The notes beneath the pieces are model-generated. The model was not told where the DNA came from and did not search any database. It was given only the letters and a program-made list of their open reading frames with translations. Both the position numbers and the translations under genes were made by a program. DNA of 64,000 nucleotides. Origin: Deltaproteobacteria bacterium. Lineage in GTDB: Bacteria; Bdellovibrionota_B; Oligoflexia; Oligoflexales; Bog-1112. Positions 26,490 through 35,015 of the stretch are shown here, one piece after another (position 1 is the stretch's first letter; each line of letters starts with the position of its first letter). The stretch covers positions 26,480-90,479 of the forward strand of contig JACPKR010000022.1 of the NCBI GenBank assembly GCA_016186945.1, read 5' to 3'.

Positions 26490-27894
26490 GTGATGCTCCT
26501 TCAGTTTTCACGCCTGTCAAGGCCCACTCACTCCCTTTAAAAAAAGACTGCCCTGCATACCAACAAATGTATGTATAGCTAAGCAAGGGAAGGACAAAGC
26601 TCAGGCGGATTCCCCATGCATCTGCCACGAACCCTTGTAACAAAGGCATAATGGCTCCTCCCACGACCGCCATGCAGAGAAAAGAGGATCCTTGGGATGT
26701 ATGTCTGCCCAGATTTTTGATAGACAAACTGAAAATGACAGGAAACATGATCGAGTTGAAAATTCCAATGATCAAAAGAAAATAGGGGCTTAAACCTTGG
26801 GACCCCAGAATCCCGAGAAGAATACAGACAGTGGCGAAAAGCCCTGATACACCCAAACAAAGTTCGGCACGGAAACGGTTCAGGAAGTACGTACCCACAA
26901 AGCGACCCGCCATGGCACCACCCCAATAAAACCCAACGTAGTAGCCTGCGTCATACGGTTCGATAGTCCATGACGAGGCGATGTAGTTCACCAGCATGCT
27001 TCCGAGACCAACTTCCGCCCCCACATAGAAAAAGATAGCCATGACCCCCCATCGAAGGTTGGCGTACCGCAGTGCATGGCCCCTGTCGATCCCTCCAGCC
27101 GTTTCTCTCTCTAAACTGGCATCTGTGAGGGAAGGTAAGGACAAGGCCCTGAGAGCAAGAATCATTGCGAACAAAAGCAGTGTGATCCCGAGATAGGGTA
27201 GGTCAGTGCTCGATTGAAAAATGGAGAATGGGGAATGAGCCGCTCCGCCAAGAACAAAATACGATCCTATCGTTGGGGCAATCGTAGTACCGAGCGAATT
27301 AAAAGCCTGAGCGAAATTTAAACGAGCAGATGCCTTCTCGGGAGGTCCCAATGCTGCTGCATACGGATTGGCCGCTATTTGGAGAAGGGTGATGCCACAA
27401 GCAAGGATAAAAAGGGAAGCGAGAAACACTTCGTAGGAATGCAGCAAGCTTGCGGGGTAGAAGGCAAAAGCCCCTATTCCTGCGATGAAAAGGCCGGTCA
27501 AGAGGCCGTTGGGATACCCGAATCGTTTCACGATGTACCCGGCGGGCAAGGAGAAGAAAAAATATGCTGAAAAGAAAGCAAACTGAACCATCATCGCACC
27601 AGCGTAATCGAGGGAAAAGATCCCCTTCAGGTGCGGGACGAGAATGTCATTTAAGCAGGTGATAAAACCCCACAGGAAGAAAAGTGCGGTGACCGAAATA
27701 AAGGCCATTTGTGGAGAGGATCTTTTTTTGAAAAAAAGTTCCCCTCCCCTGTCATCCCGCGGCTTGACCGCGGGATCGGAGGGTGGCCTTCCTCGGATAA
27801 GTTGGATCCCGCGGTCAAGCCGCGGGATGACAGACTCGTAAAAGGTTGTCCCCAAATTGATTATCTTAGACACTATAGCGAACTTCGCTTCCAA
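26479..27894 (-). CDS. FucP/GluP-type sugar:H+ symporter with repeat-derived N-terminus
   Basis: A 471-residue MFS transporter of the FucP family (glucose/galactose or GlcNAc porters). From Met63 on it is a normal 12-helix member: ALFFLWGFITCLNDILVPHLK, LPAGYIVKRFGYPNG, ANPYAAALGPPEKASARLNFAQAFNSLG. Codons 7-62 come from an in-frame family A element (SVIPRLDRGIQ...DPAVKPRDDR). The only good ribosome binding site, AAGGAG, lies 7 bases before TTG 27894; ATG 27708, immediately after the element, has none. The full reading frame with the insertion is therefore the likelier product, with ATG 27708 as the alternative. First gene of the transporter-kinase-cyclase operon. Confidence 0.8.
   Translation of the reverse strand: MEAKFAIVSKIINLGTTFYESVIPRLDRGIQLIRGRPPSDPAVKPRDDRGGELFFKKRSSPQMAFISVTALFFLWGFITCLNDILVPHLKGIFSLDYAGAMMVQFAFFSAYFFFSLPAGYIVKRFGYPNGLLTGLFIAGIGAFAFYPASLLHSYEVFLASLFILACGITLLQIAANPYAAALGPPEKASARLNFAQAFNSLGTTIAPTIGSYFVLGGAAHSPFSIFQSSTDLPYLGITLLLFAMILALRALSLPSLTDASLERETAGGIDRGHALRYANLRWGVMAIFFYVGAEVGLGSMLVNYIASSWTIEPYDAGYYVGFYWGGAMAGRFVGTYFLNRFRAELCLGVSGLFATVCILLGILGSQGLSPYFLLIIGIFNSIMFPVIFSLSIKNLGRHTSQGSSFLCMAVVGGAIMPLLQGFVADAWGIRLSFVLPLLSYTYICWYAGQSFFKGSEWALTGVKTEGASHGN
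27709..27878. repeat. Family A element inside a coding frame (A4)
   Basis: A 170-bp copy with the GC-rich palindromic core. The end next to Met63 of the transporter has lost about 20 bases; the other end (GATTATCTTAGACACTATAG) is intact. On the minus strand it has an uninterrupted reading frame that joins the transporter in frame. Confidence 0.88.
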
Positions 27895-27901
27895 GCCTTA
27901 T

Positions 27902-27907
27902 CTCCTT
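27902..27907 (-). promoter_or_regulatory. Ribosome binding site deciding the transporter start
   Basis: AAGGAG on the minus strand, 7 bases before TTG 27894. It is the native-looking initiation signal on the far side of the family A element and argues that the element is translated. Confidence 0.7.
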
Positions 27908-27919
27908 GTAGGTGCGAAA

Positions 27920-29668
27920 CTAAAGTCCAATTGGCTGACCTTCCGAGCGGGTGTCGGAAACTCCTATCCAGCCACCATGGATGCGACCAATGGCTTGCAC
28001 GTCTCCTGTGGGGGCCGAGGACTCCTTGATCGTATGCCCCTTTGCTTCCAAAGTTCGCATAACATCCTTGGGAAGCCCATCAGTTTCTGTGCGGATGTGA
28101 TCCGGAAGCCACTGGTGATGAATACGTTTCGCATGTACAGCATCAGGTAAGGGCATCTTGAAGTCGATCACGTTGCTAATGGTCTGAAGAACGGATGAGA
28201 TAATGCGAGGGCCTCCTTGTGCCCCAAGAATCAAAAACAATTCGCCAGAGGGATCAAGGACAATGCTTGGAGACATGGACGACAGCATTGTTTTACCTGG
28301 AGCGATCGAGTTAGCTTCCCCCCCGACAAGACCAAACAAATTGGGAGCCCCGGGTTGTTTTGAGAAATCATCCATCTCGTTGTTCAGCACTATGCCTGTT
28401 CCCTCTGCGACAACGCAGGAACCGAATGTAGCATTGATTGTCTGCGTTGTACTTACAGCATTCCCCCACGGATCGACCACAGAAAGGTGGGTTGTTGAGG
28501 GAGGTTCATACGGCAAGGGATTGCCAGCCGCGAGTTCCGAGGACGGAGTGGCTTTTTCCAGACTTAGCGAAGTTCGCAGTTCCCTAGCATATTCGAGTGA
28601 GGTGAGACCTTTCACAGGAACTTTCGCAAATTTCGGATCTCCTAAGTACTGAGCACGGTCCGCGAAGGCGCGCTTCATCGTTTCTGTGAGAAGATGTATA
28701 TGCTCTGCCGAGTGAAAGGCCAAGCTTCCCACGTCAAAGAATGAAAGCATGTTGAAAATCTGAACGATGTGAACCCCACCTGAGGAAGGTGGCGGCATCG
28801 AGAAAATACTGTACCCTCTATAGCTTCCTTGAATAGGCTCATGTTGGACCACTTTGTAGGAGCTTAAGTCCTGGGCTGTGATCAGACCACCGCCACGCTT
28901 CATTTCCTCTACTATTTTTCTTGCCGTCATCCCTCTATAGAACGCTTCGCTTCCATGCTTGGAAATGGCGACGAGGGTTCGAGCCAGGTCTTTCTGAACA
29001 AGAAGGTCTCCTTCGGCCAGGGGATTGCCGTTGGGAAGAAATAGTTTACGACTTCCTGGAAAATGCGCTAGCACTTCCTTTTTTTCTCGGATTGACTCGG
29101 CGAGTGACTTATAGACGGGAAAGCCCTCCTCTGCAATTCGGATAGCAGGAGCCATCACCTTTGGGAGGGGAAGGCTGCCGAGGCGATTGTGTACTTCCAG
29201 AAGCCCGGCAACCAAACCAGGGACTCCCACGGCAAGGTGTCCTTCCTCTGAGCTAAGGCCTACTCGTTTTCCCTCGTAGAAAAACTCTCTCCATGCTCCC
29301 TCCTTATGCACATACATGTGTCTTTGCGCGCGCAAAGGAGCACGCTCGCGAAAGTCGAACACCTCAACAGCTTTCCGTTGCGCGTCGTAAAAAAGGAGGA
29401 AGCCCCCACCCCCAAGTCCTGTCGACTGAGGACGAAGGACTGAGATAGCAAACGAACTTGCAACGGCCGCATCGACGGCATTCCCACCTAACTGGAGCAT
29501 GGTGAGTCCCGCGCTGGCTGCCAAAGGGTGGGCTGCCGTCACGATACCGCGAGTGGATTCCTTCGCATAATCGTTTCGCAATTTCGGCGCGCTTGCTTGG
29601 TAGAACCGTTGGTGATTTACACAGGCAACTAAGAACAAGAAGGGGAGAACAAGCATGGAACGCAACAT
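27920..29668 (-). CDS. ggt: Gamma-glutamyltransferase lipoprotein
   Basis: A 582-residue Ntn hydrolase that cleaves glutathione and other gamma-glutamyl compounds. ATG 29668 with AGGAAGAGG upstream gives a lipoprotein signal peptide (MLRSMLVLPFLFLVAC), so the enzyme is membrane-anchored on the periplasmic or outer face. The self-processing nucleophile is Thr392 in PSTTHLSVVD. GGNAVDAAVA, STGLGGGGFLLFYD and MLSSMSPSIVLD are conserved. It is complete, with large and small subunits in one precursor. The longer frame through the adjacent family B fragment is rejected. No partner operon genes. Confidence 0.93.
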   Translation of the reverse strand: MLRSMLVLPFLFLVACVNHQRFYQASAPKLRNDYAKESTRGIVTAAHPLAASAGLTMLQLGGNAVDAAVASSFAISVLRPQSTGLGGGGFLLFYDAQRKAVEVFDFRERAPLRAQRHMYVHKEGAWREFFYEGKRVGLSSEEGHLAVGVPGLVAGLLEVHNRLGSLPLPKVMAPAIRIAEEGFPVYKSLAESIREKKEVLAHFPGSRKLFLPNGNPLAEGDLLVQKDLARTLVAISKHGSEAFYRGMTARKIVEEMKRGGGLITAQDLSSYKVVQHEPIQGSYRGYSIFSMPPPSSGGVHIVQIFNMLSFFDVGSLAFHSAEHIHLLTETMKRAFADRAQYLGDPKFAKVPVKGLTSLEYARELRTSLSLEKATPSSELAAGNPLPYEPPSTTHLSVVDPWGNAVSTTQTINATFGSCVVAEGTGIVLNNEMDDFSKQPGAPNLFGLVGGEANSIAPGKTMLSSMSPSIVLDPSGELFLILGAQGGPRIISSVLQTISNVIDFKMPLPDAVHAKRIHHQWLPDHIRTETDGLPKDVMRTLEAKGHTIKESSAPTGDVQAIGRIHGGWIGVSDTRSEGQPIGL

Positions 29669-29696
29669 CAGATGACCTCTTCCTAAAGACACCAAG

Positions 29697-29742
29697 CTTG
29701 GAGGAACCAGCTGCGCAGTTTCCTCCAAACCACCTCCTTGCA
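29697..29742. repeat. Family B element, hairpin fragment
   Basis: CTTGGAGGAACCAGC..GTTTCCTCCAAACCACCTCCTTGC, between the divergent ggt and the secreted protein gene at 29839. Confidence 0.82.
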
Positions 29743-29838
29743 GAAAAAAAATCCGTAGTATCAATCCGTCGAATTCGATAATATCCCGGTTACGTCAATT
29801 TTTAAAAGCAAAGAATCTTTGAATCTGTGGAGAAAAAA

Positions 29839-30381
29839 ATGAGAATCGTACTTGCGTTGTTTTTTCTGACATCGTCTTTGGCCTTCGCGCATGGTGACAC
29901 AAAAATGGGAATGTTTGTAGGATCCGGTGTTGATGCTTCTTATTCGGATCATGCCCTTGCCGGCCGCGTAGGCCAGGTTGTGTTCTATGCGTCTCCACTT
30001 AAGGAGGAATTTGGGACGAAACTGACCTTCCGTGCCCATGGATTGGATCAAGAAGCCTTTTTTCGCAAGTCAGGGGAAGATTTCGTCGGCACGCTGATAT
30101 TGAAAAATGAGAGTGGGGTGCTGCGACCCGTTGTTTTCAAAATCGACAGAATCGATCGAGATGAACATAAGGTTTTTGGCTCACTCAACGACATCCCTTT
30201 CGAACTGCACGTCCGGGCAAAGGAAATGAACGGAAATCATTATATAAACCCTGAGTTTGAAGTGGTCACAAACGGAAAGTCGCTCAGCTACCGTCTTGAA
30301 AACGGGAAGGTCTGTATGAGCTGTGTTGCGAACACTAGCTTTGTTATCCTTTCTCTCTTGAATCTTCAGGGAAAAATATAG
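29839..30381 (+). CDS. Secreted protein of unknown function
   Basis: A 180-residue protein. ATG 29839 with GTGGAG upstream gives a clean signal peptide ending SLAFA, then HGDTKMGMF. The mature part is rich in short strands and has a single CMSC motif near the C-terminus, which could bind metal or form a disulphide; there is no following His, so it is not a c-type haem site. It precedes a TSUP exporter and the redox cluster on the same strand, 48 bases apart across a family B fragment. No family is recognised. Confidence 0.6.
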   Translation: MRIVLALFFLTSSLAFAHGDTKMGMFVGSGVDASYSDHALAGRVGQVVFYASPLKEEFGTKLTFRAHGLDQEAFFRKSGEDFVGTLILKNESGVLRPVVFKIDRIDRDEHKVFGSLNDIPFELHVRAKEMNGNHYINPEFEVVTNGKSLSYRLENGKVCMSCVANTSFVILSLLNLQGKI

Positions 30382-30413
30382 GCCAAAATATAGCTAGACT
30401 CGCTCTCAACGTT

Positions 30414-30441
30414 GTGGCAATGAGGTGGTTTGGAGGAAACA
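30414..30441. repeat. Family B element, left fragment at a gene start
   Basis: TGTGGCAATGAGGTGGTTTGGAGGAAAC matches the left arm and first half of the hairpin. The TTG in it is the most likely start of the TSUP gene at 30430. Confidence 0.65.
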
Positions 30442-31371
30442 CCAGCGGAGGGTATTATTCTAGCTATCAAGACCATTATTTTTGCGATTTCCGTACTCGC
30501 TTTTGTGGGTGTTGGAGTCCTCTTTTGGAACGAAAAGAAAACGTCAAAGAATGTCTCCACCCCTTGGTCCGGCCTTTACAAACTCAAACTTTTCATTTCA
30601 GGATCGATTGCCAACGTTTTTGACACGCTTGGGGTGGGCAGTTTTGCACCTCTTACAGCTTTTGACAAATATTGGAGCCTCATAGATGATAGGAAACTTC
30701 CAGGAACTTTAAATGTACAATCCATACTCCCCTCTCTTATCCAGTCTTTTCTTTTTATGGAATTTGTGAAAATAGATTTTAAAACTCTTGTTTTTCTAGT
30801 TGTTGGATCGAGCTTAGGAGGGTTCTGCGGAGGTCTGGTCGTTGGAAAATTCAACAGACGGAAGGTTCGGGTCAGCATGCTCGTCGGTTATTTCATTTTT
30901 ATGCTGATTATTTTATTTAACCAGCTGGGTCTTTCGCCTTTAGGTGGAGATCTTTTGGGACTAACGGGAACGCGTTTGATGATCGGTTTTTTCTCTATGA
31001 TGATCATTGGACTTTTTCCAGCTTTTGGGCTTGGTAATTATGCCCCCACTCAGATCGCTCTTTTTGCTTTAGGGATGAATCCGCTAGCTGCGTTTCCAAT
31101 CATGACAACGGCTGGGACGATTCAATCGTCGGTGACGTCTCTAGCTTTTGTGTTTCGAAAGGCAATCAATGTTCGTGTGGCTCTTTTTCTCACAGCATCC
31201 GGTATCGTTGGGGTGATACTTGCCGTTCCTCTGGTAACACATGCAGACCCTTCTCTTCTTCGGTGGGTCCTTTTCGGAGTTGTGCTTTTCAATATCCGTA
31301 TGCTGTGGGTGTCGCTCAAGGGCGAAAGAGTTGTCGAGGAAGAAGCCGAAACCTTGCCACAAACGGCTTAA
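30430..31371 (+). CDS. TSUP-family (TauE/SafE) membrane exporter
   Basis: A 313-residue integral membrane protein with about eight helices. Repeated glycine-rich motifs (SIANVFDTLGVGSFAPLTAFDKYW and GLFPAFGLGNYAPTQIALFALGMNP) mark the two halves of the TSUP fold. Family members move sulfite, sulfonates or other sulfur anions. The frame opens with TTG at 30430 inside a family B remnant, with GAGGTGG just before it; no ATG occurs before the first helix, so the initiation region is repeat-derived. It lies 53 bases upstream of the cytochrome-porin gene and may be cotranscribed with the redox cluster. Confidence 0.78.
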   Translation: MEETPAEGIILAIKTIIFAISVLAFVGVGVLFWNEKKTSKNVSTPWSGLYKLKLFISGSIANVFDTLGVGSFAPLTAFDKYWSLIDDRKLPGTLNVQSILPSLIQSFLFMEFVKIDFKTLVFLVVGSSLGGFCGGLVVGKFNRRKVRVSMLVGYFIFMLIILFNQLGLSPLGGDLLGLTGTRLMIGFFSMMIIGLFPAFGLGNYAPTQIALFALGMNPLAAFPIMTTAGTIQSSVTSLAFVFRKAINVRVALFLTASGIVGVILAVPLVTHADPSLLRWVLFGVVLFNIRMLWVSLKGERVVEEEAETLPQTA

Positions 31372-31424
31372 TAGGAGATAATTGAACCAGTTGATCCACA
31401 AAACACTGATTAAAGGAAAGATCA

Positions 31425-32669
31425 ATGAGTTCAAGGTTGTTTTTGAATGGTCTTTTTGTTCTATTGTCTGGTTTATTCTTTGCGAATCAATCGGATGCGA
31501 TGCCGCAGTTCACACGCAAGTACAACCTTAGTTGCGATGACTGTCATGCGTCGCACACACGTCCACGTCTAAACGACGAGGGCTACAAATTTCGGCGTGC
31601 TGGTTATCGCATGCCGGATCAAATCGGAAAGGAAGAAGCGAAGGAATTTCTTCTTGGTGATTACACTGCCGCTCGCATCCAATTGCGTTACACTGCATCT
31701 CAGTCTGAAGACAAATCTGTGTCGCCTTCAAAAAAATCGAGCGGGGATACAATGGAAATGAGAGAACTCACATTGTATCCGATGACCGGGTCGTTTGAAA
31801 AGCATTGGGGTTCGGGCGTGGAGTTGACCTTTCCTCCGGAAGAAGGTCCAGAAATTGAAAATGCTTATCTTCGAGGAGTTTGGGGTGACGAGAGTGCCTG
31901 GGTCGAAGCGAGGGCTGGTCTTTTTCATCCGTTTGAAGGTTTCGGCGCATCAGACCGACCAATTAGCATTAGTCGTCCCCTTTTCCAAACAGGCACTGCC
32001 AATAAAAATCAAAACACGCTCTATAAACTCTGGGGACAGGATCAAGTCGGAGCTGAGCTTGGTTTGCAGTGGCAAAACACGTCTTTAACCGTCTCGATCC
32101 TCAATGGGCTGAATGTCTCGGCTTCGGATGGAAAAGTTGTGGCACATGGCATAACTGCAGATGAGGACAATAGAAAAGATCTTTTGGTTTTCGCGAATCA
32201 GATATTGGGTGAGACGACGGGCATCAGCCTTTACTACTCGCGGGGATACGTTTCTCTTCCCGTCGATGTGGCAGGGTTTGCTGCTGACACCGACGCGAGG
32301 ACTTGGAAAAATACATATCAGAGAGCCGCTGCCTACGGATCTTGGGGATTGGGAAATGCCCTCGGTCTTGCCGGGTACATGATGGGCGATGATAAATCAA
32401 GACAGACATCTGGGGATTTGGAGGACTTCAAATCGAAGGGTTATTTTGCCGAACTCGATTACGATTTTAAAGTTTTATCGAGTTTTCTCCGTTGGGATAA
32501 TTTCGATCCATCGACGACAACGGATGACGATCAAATCGTGGGTTTGACCGTCGGTGTTAACTTCGCGCCGAATGAGTGGATTCATGTTATTCCTGAGTTT
32601 CAATACAGGAAAACAGGATCCGATCTCACTCAAACAACTGCCTTGCTTCATGGCGTTGTCATCTATTAA
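31425..32669 (+). CDS. Monohaem cytochrome c-outer membrane porin fusion (Cyc2-like)
   Basis: A 414-residue exported protein. After a signal peptide (cleavage near QSDAMP) comes one haem-binding motif CDDCH (bases 31534-31548) in the context MPQFTRKYNLSCDDCHASHTRPRLN, followed by EGYKFRRAGYRMPD. The remaining ~350 residues are alternating amphipathic strands with many aromatic and acidic residues, ending in VVIY, as expected of a beta-barrel. An N-terminal monohaem site fused to a porin is the architecture of Cyc2, an outer-membrane Fe(II) oxidase, and the 'PxF.R..xxxCxxCH...PxLn..G..Fk..GY' context is similar. The gene precedes Rieske, cytochrome b and cytochrome c genes, an electron route from the surface to the quinone pool. 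The biochemical role is inferred; related proteins outside true Cyc2 also exist. Confidence 0.72.
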   Translation: MSSRLFLNGLFVLLSGLFFANQSDAMPQFTRKYNLSCDDCHASHTRPRLNDEGYKFRRAGYRMPDQIGKEEAKEFLLGDYTAARIQLRYTASQSEDKSVSPSKKSSGDTMEMRELTLYPMTGSFEKHWGSGVELTFPPEEGPEIENAYLRGVWGDESAWVEARAGLFHPFEGFGASDRPISISRPLFQTGTANKNQNTLYKLWGQDQVGAELGLQWQNTSLTVSILNGLNVSASDGKVVAHGITADEDNRKDLLVFANQILGETTGISLYYSRGYVSLPVDVAGFAADTDARTWKNTYQRAAAYGSWGLGNALGLAGYMMGDDKSRQTSGDLEDFKSKGYFAELDYDFKVLSSFLRWDNFDPSTTTDDDQIVGLTVGVNFAPNEWIHVIPEFQYRKTGSDLTQTTALLHGVVIY

Positions 32670-32678
32670 GTTGAACTC

Positions 32679-33191
32679 ATGAAAAGGCGATCATTCTTCA
32701 ATCTCATTCTTGGCTTCTGTACGACCGCGGTTTCCGCGATCGTTGGTTTGCCTGTGCTTTCTGTTTTCTTCGATCCGGCACGCAAACAAACGGTTCGTAG
32801 AGGAGACAAACCACATGAGTTTGAAGCAGTCGAATCGCTGCCCATTGATATTCCCCGGAAACGAGAAATCATTCAAAAAGGGACCGATGCGTGGGATCGT
32901 TCCGATCCAAAACCTGTCGGTGCGGTTTGGCTTGTGAGAAGAAAAGGAAACACCGTCGACGCATTCTCAGTTGCGTGCCCTCATCTGGGGTGCGCGACTG
33001 GTTTCAATTCCGAAAAGAACGTGTTTTTCTGCCCTTGCCACGATAGTGCGTTTTCATTAGAAGATGGAAAAACAATTTTCGGCCCAGCCCCCCGTGGACT
33101 CGATCCTCTTCCTGTGAAAATTGAGGAAGGAAAAATCTTGGTAACCTTCAAAAAGTTTATACAGGGGATCACGTCACGCAAGGAGGCTTGA
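32679..33191 (+). CDS. petA: Rieske iron-sulfur protein of a cytochrome bc complex
   Basis: A 170-residue protein anchored by one N-terminal helix (FFNLILGFCTTAVSAIVGLPVL) after a basic RR pair, as in Tat-exported Rieske subunits. The [2Fe-2S] ligands are in CPHLGC and CPCHDS, and the conserved GPAPRGLDPLP follows. It transfers electrons from quinol to the c-type haem of the complex. The stop overlaps the start of the cytochrome b gene (TTGATG), so the two are translationally coupled. Confidence 0.93.
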   Translation: MKRRSFFNLILGFCTTAVSAIVGLPVLSVFFDPARKQTVRRGDKPHEFEAVESLPIDIPRKREIIQKGTDAWDRSDPKPVGAVWLVRRKGNTVDAFSVACPHLGCATGFNSEKNVFFCPCHDSAFSLEDGKTIFGPAPRGLDPLPVKIEEGKILVTFKKFIQGITSRKEA

Positions 33192-34891
33192 TGCGTTTGC
33201 GGGATTGGCTCAATAATCGGACGGGGTATCGAAAACTCCTCGATCATCTTTTGAATGAACCCGTTTTAGGCGGTGCCCGTTGGGCTTACATCTTTGGCAG
33301 TGCGCTGGCCATCCTTTTTTGCATACAGATTTTGACAGGAATTGTCTTAGCTTTTTACTACTCCCCGTCGACCAAGGAGGCGTGGGGAAGTGTGTACTAT
33401 CTCGATCAGGAGATTTTACTTGGTTGGTTCGTCCGAGGACTGCATCACTATAGTTCAAGTGCGATCATTCTTTTGCTCGTGACCCATCTTTTTCAAGTCT
33501 TTCTTTACGGAGCCTATCGTCCCCCGCGGGAACTGACATGGTGGAGCGGGATTTTAATGCTTTTTGTCACGCTTGCCTTTTCCCTGACGGGTTATCTTTT
33601 ACCGTGGGATCAGAAAGGTTTTTGGGCAACAAGTGTTGTGGCAAGCATTGCAGGAACATTTCCCGTCATCGGTCATTTTCTTAGAACAACTCTGCAGGGA
33701 GGGAATGATTTTGGAAATTTGACCCTCACACGATTTTTTGGGTTTCATGTTTTTCTTTTACCTGCGTTCTTGACGAGCTTATTTCTTTTTCATTTGTTTT
33801 TATTTCGTCGCAATGGTGTCACTCCCCATTGGAAAAGAGATACAAACGAGTTGCATAAAAAGACCGAACCTTTTTGGCCCAAGCAAATTATATATGACAT
33901 CATCTTTGCGACAGCCCTGGTTTTTGTCCTCAGCCTTTTCGTGATTGTTCAGCATGGCGCCCCGCTTGATGCGCCAGCCGATCCGTCTTCATCTTATTTG
34001 GCTCGACCCGAGTGGTATTTCCGGTGGTTGTTTGAACTTTTGAAAATCGTTCCTGGAAAATGGGAAGGGCCTGCCGTTCTAGGATTTTGTTTGTTTACCT
34101 TTTTTTTCCTAGCCGCATTACCTCTTGTGGAAAAATCACCCGTTCCCAGTTTTAAGAATCGAAGAGTTCATCTAGTGGTCGCATTTGGCATAGCTGGACT
34201 GATTTCTTGGTTAACGCTCTCGTCTTTTATTGCCGACTGGAATGATAAGGGGGTAGCTTTACAAGAGAAACAAGCGCAAACTGAAACGGCCAAAGCTCTT
34301 CAACTGGCTAAAGGGGGTATTCCTCCGGGAGGAGCGCTCGATCTTTATTTGAATGATTCTTACGAAACGGGAAAACGATTGTTCATGGAGCACTGCAAAA
34401 ATTGTCATAAAGCGGGAGGGGAGGAGGAGGGGGAAGGAAGCGCGCCCGATCTTACGAACTTCATGACTCATGAGTGGGTCAAGGGTTTGATTGCCGATCC
34501 GACCGATCCGAAGTATTTTGGAAAAACAAAAATCACAGGAATGGATCCCACAGATGTTCCCGACGAGGATCTCGATGCGTTGACGGATTATGTTCTGTCT
34601 CTTGGAGGACTTGCCCCTCACTCAAAAAGAGGGGAAACGCTTTTCGAAGACAGCGGGTGCCACACCTGTCATCCGAGAGGGAATGAAGAAGCGTCCGATG
34701 GCCCTACACTGGATCAATACGGTTCCAAAACTTGGATGTATCGAGTGATTAAGAATCCCGATCACCCGTTGCTTTACGGAGAACAAAACGAAATGCCGGC
34801 CTTTGATGGCAAGCTTTTGGATTCCCAAATTGATGATTTGATCAATTACATTTTTAACAAGAAAAGTCTGGTCGTGTCAGAGCAACTATAA
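33191..34891 (+). CDS. Cytochrome b fused to a dihaem cytochrome c
   Basis: A 566-residue protein. ATG 33191 overlaps the Rieske stop and follows AAGGAGG. Residues about 1-370 are a full-length cytochrome b with eight or so helices: the haem His pairs are in LHHYSSSAIILLLVTH and FHVFLLPAFLTSLFLFH, and the quinol-site motif is RPEWYFRWLFE. Residues about 390-566 are two cytochrome c domains with CKNCH (Cys402) and CHTCH (Cys490). The protein thus replaces separate cytochrome b and c1 subunits. With Rieske it makes a quinol:cytochrome c reductase. The stop codon TAA lies in the end of a family A element, so the native C-terminus may have been altered. Confidence 0.93.
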   Translation: MRLRDWLNNRTGYRKLLDHLLNEPVLGGARWAYIFGSALAILFCIQILTGIVLAFYYSPSTKEAWGSVYYLDQEILLGWFVRGLHHYSSSAIILLLVTHLFQVFLYGAYRPPRELTWWSGILMLFVTLAFSLTGYLLPWDQKGFWATSVVASIAGTFPVIGHFLRTTLQGGNDFGNLTLTRFFGFHVFLLPAFLTSLFLFHLFLFRRNGVTPHWKRDTNELHKKTEPFWPKQIIYDIIFATALVFVLSLFVIVQHGAPLDAPADPSSSYLARPEWYFRWLFELLKIVPGKWEGPAVLGFCLFTFFFLAALPLVEKSPVPSFKNRRVHLVVAFGIAGLISWLTLSSFIADWNDKGVALQEKQAQTETAKALQLAKGGIPPGGALDLYLNDSYETGKRLFMEHCKNCHKAGGEEEGEGSAPDLTNFMTHEWVKGLIADPTDPKYFGKTKITGMDPTDVPDEDLDALTDYVLSLGGLAPHSKRGETLFEDSGCHTCHPRGNEEASDGPTLDQYGSKTWMYRVIKNPDHPLLYGEQNEMPAFDGKLLDSQIDDLINYIFNKKSLVVSEQL

Positions 34892-34997
34892 TCTTTGAGA
34901 AATAGAATTTGTGGAGAGGACCTTTTTTGAAAAAAAGTTCCCCTCCACGCCTCCCCCCAAAAAACTTTAAATGTTGAAGTTTTTTGAATACTATAAC
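34886..34997. repeat. Family A element with AT/C-rich core (A5)
   Basis: A 112-bp copy. Ends CTATAATCTTTGAGAAATAG and TTTTGAATACTATAA; the core is CTCCCCCCAAAAAACTTTAA followed by a GAAGTTTTTT arm rather than the GC-rich palindrome. It supplies the TAA stop of the cytochrome b-c gene. Confidence 0.85.
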
Positions 34998-35015
34998 GTG
35001 GATGAAAGGTAAGTT

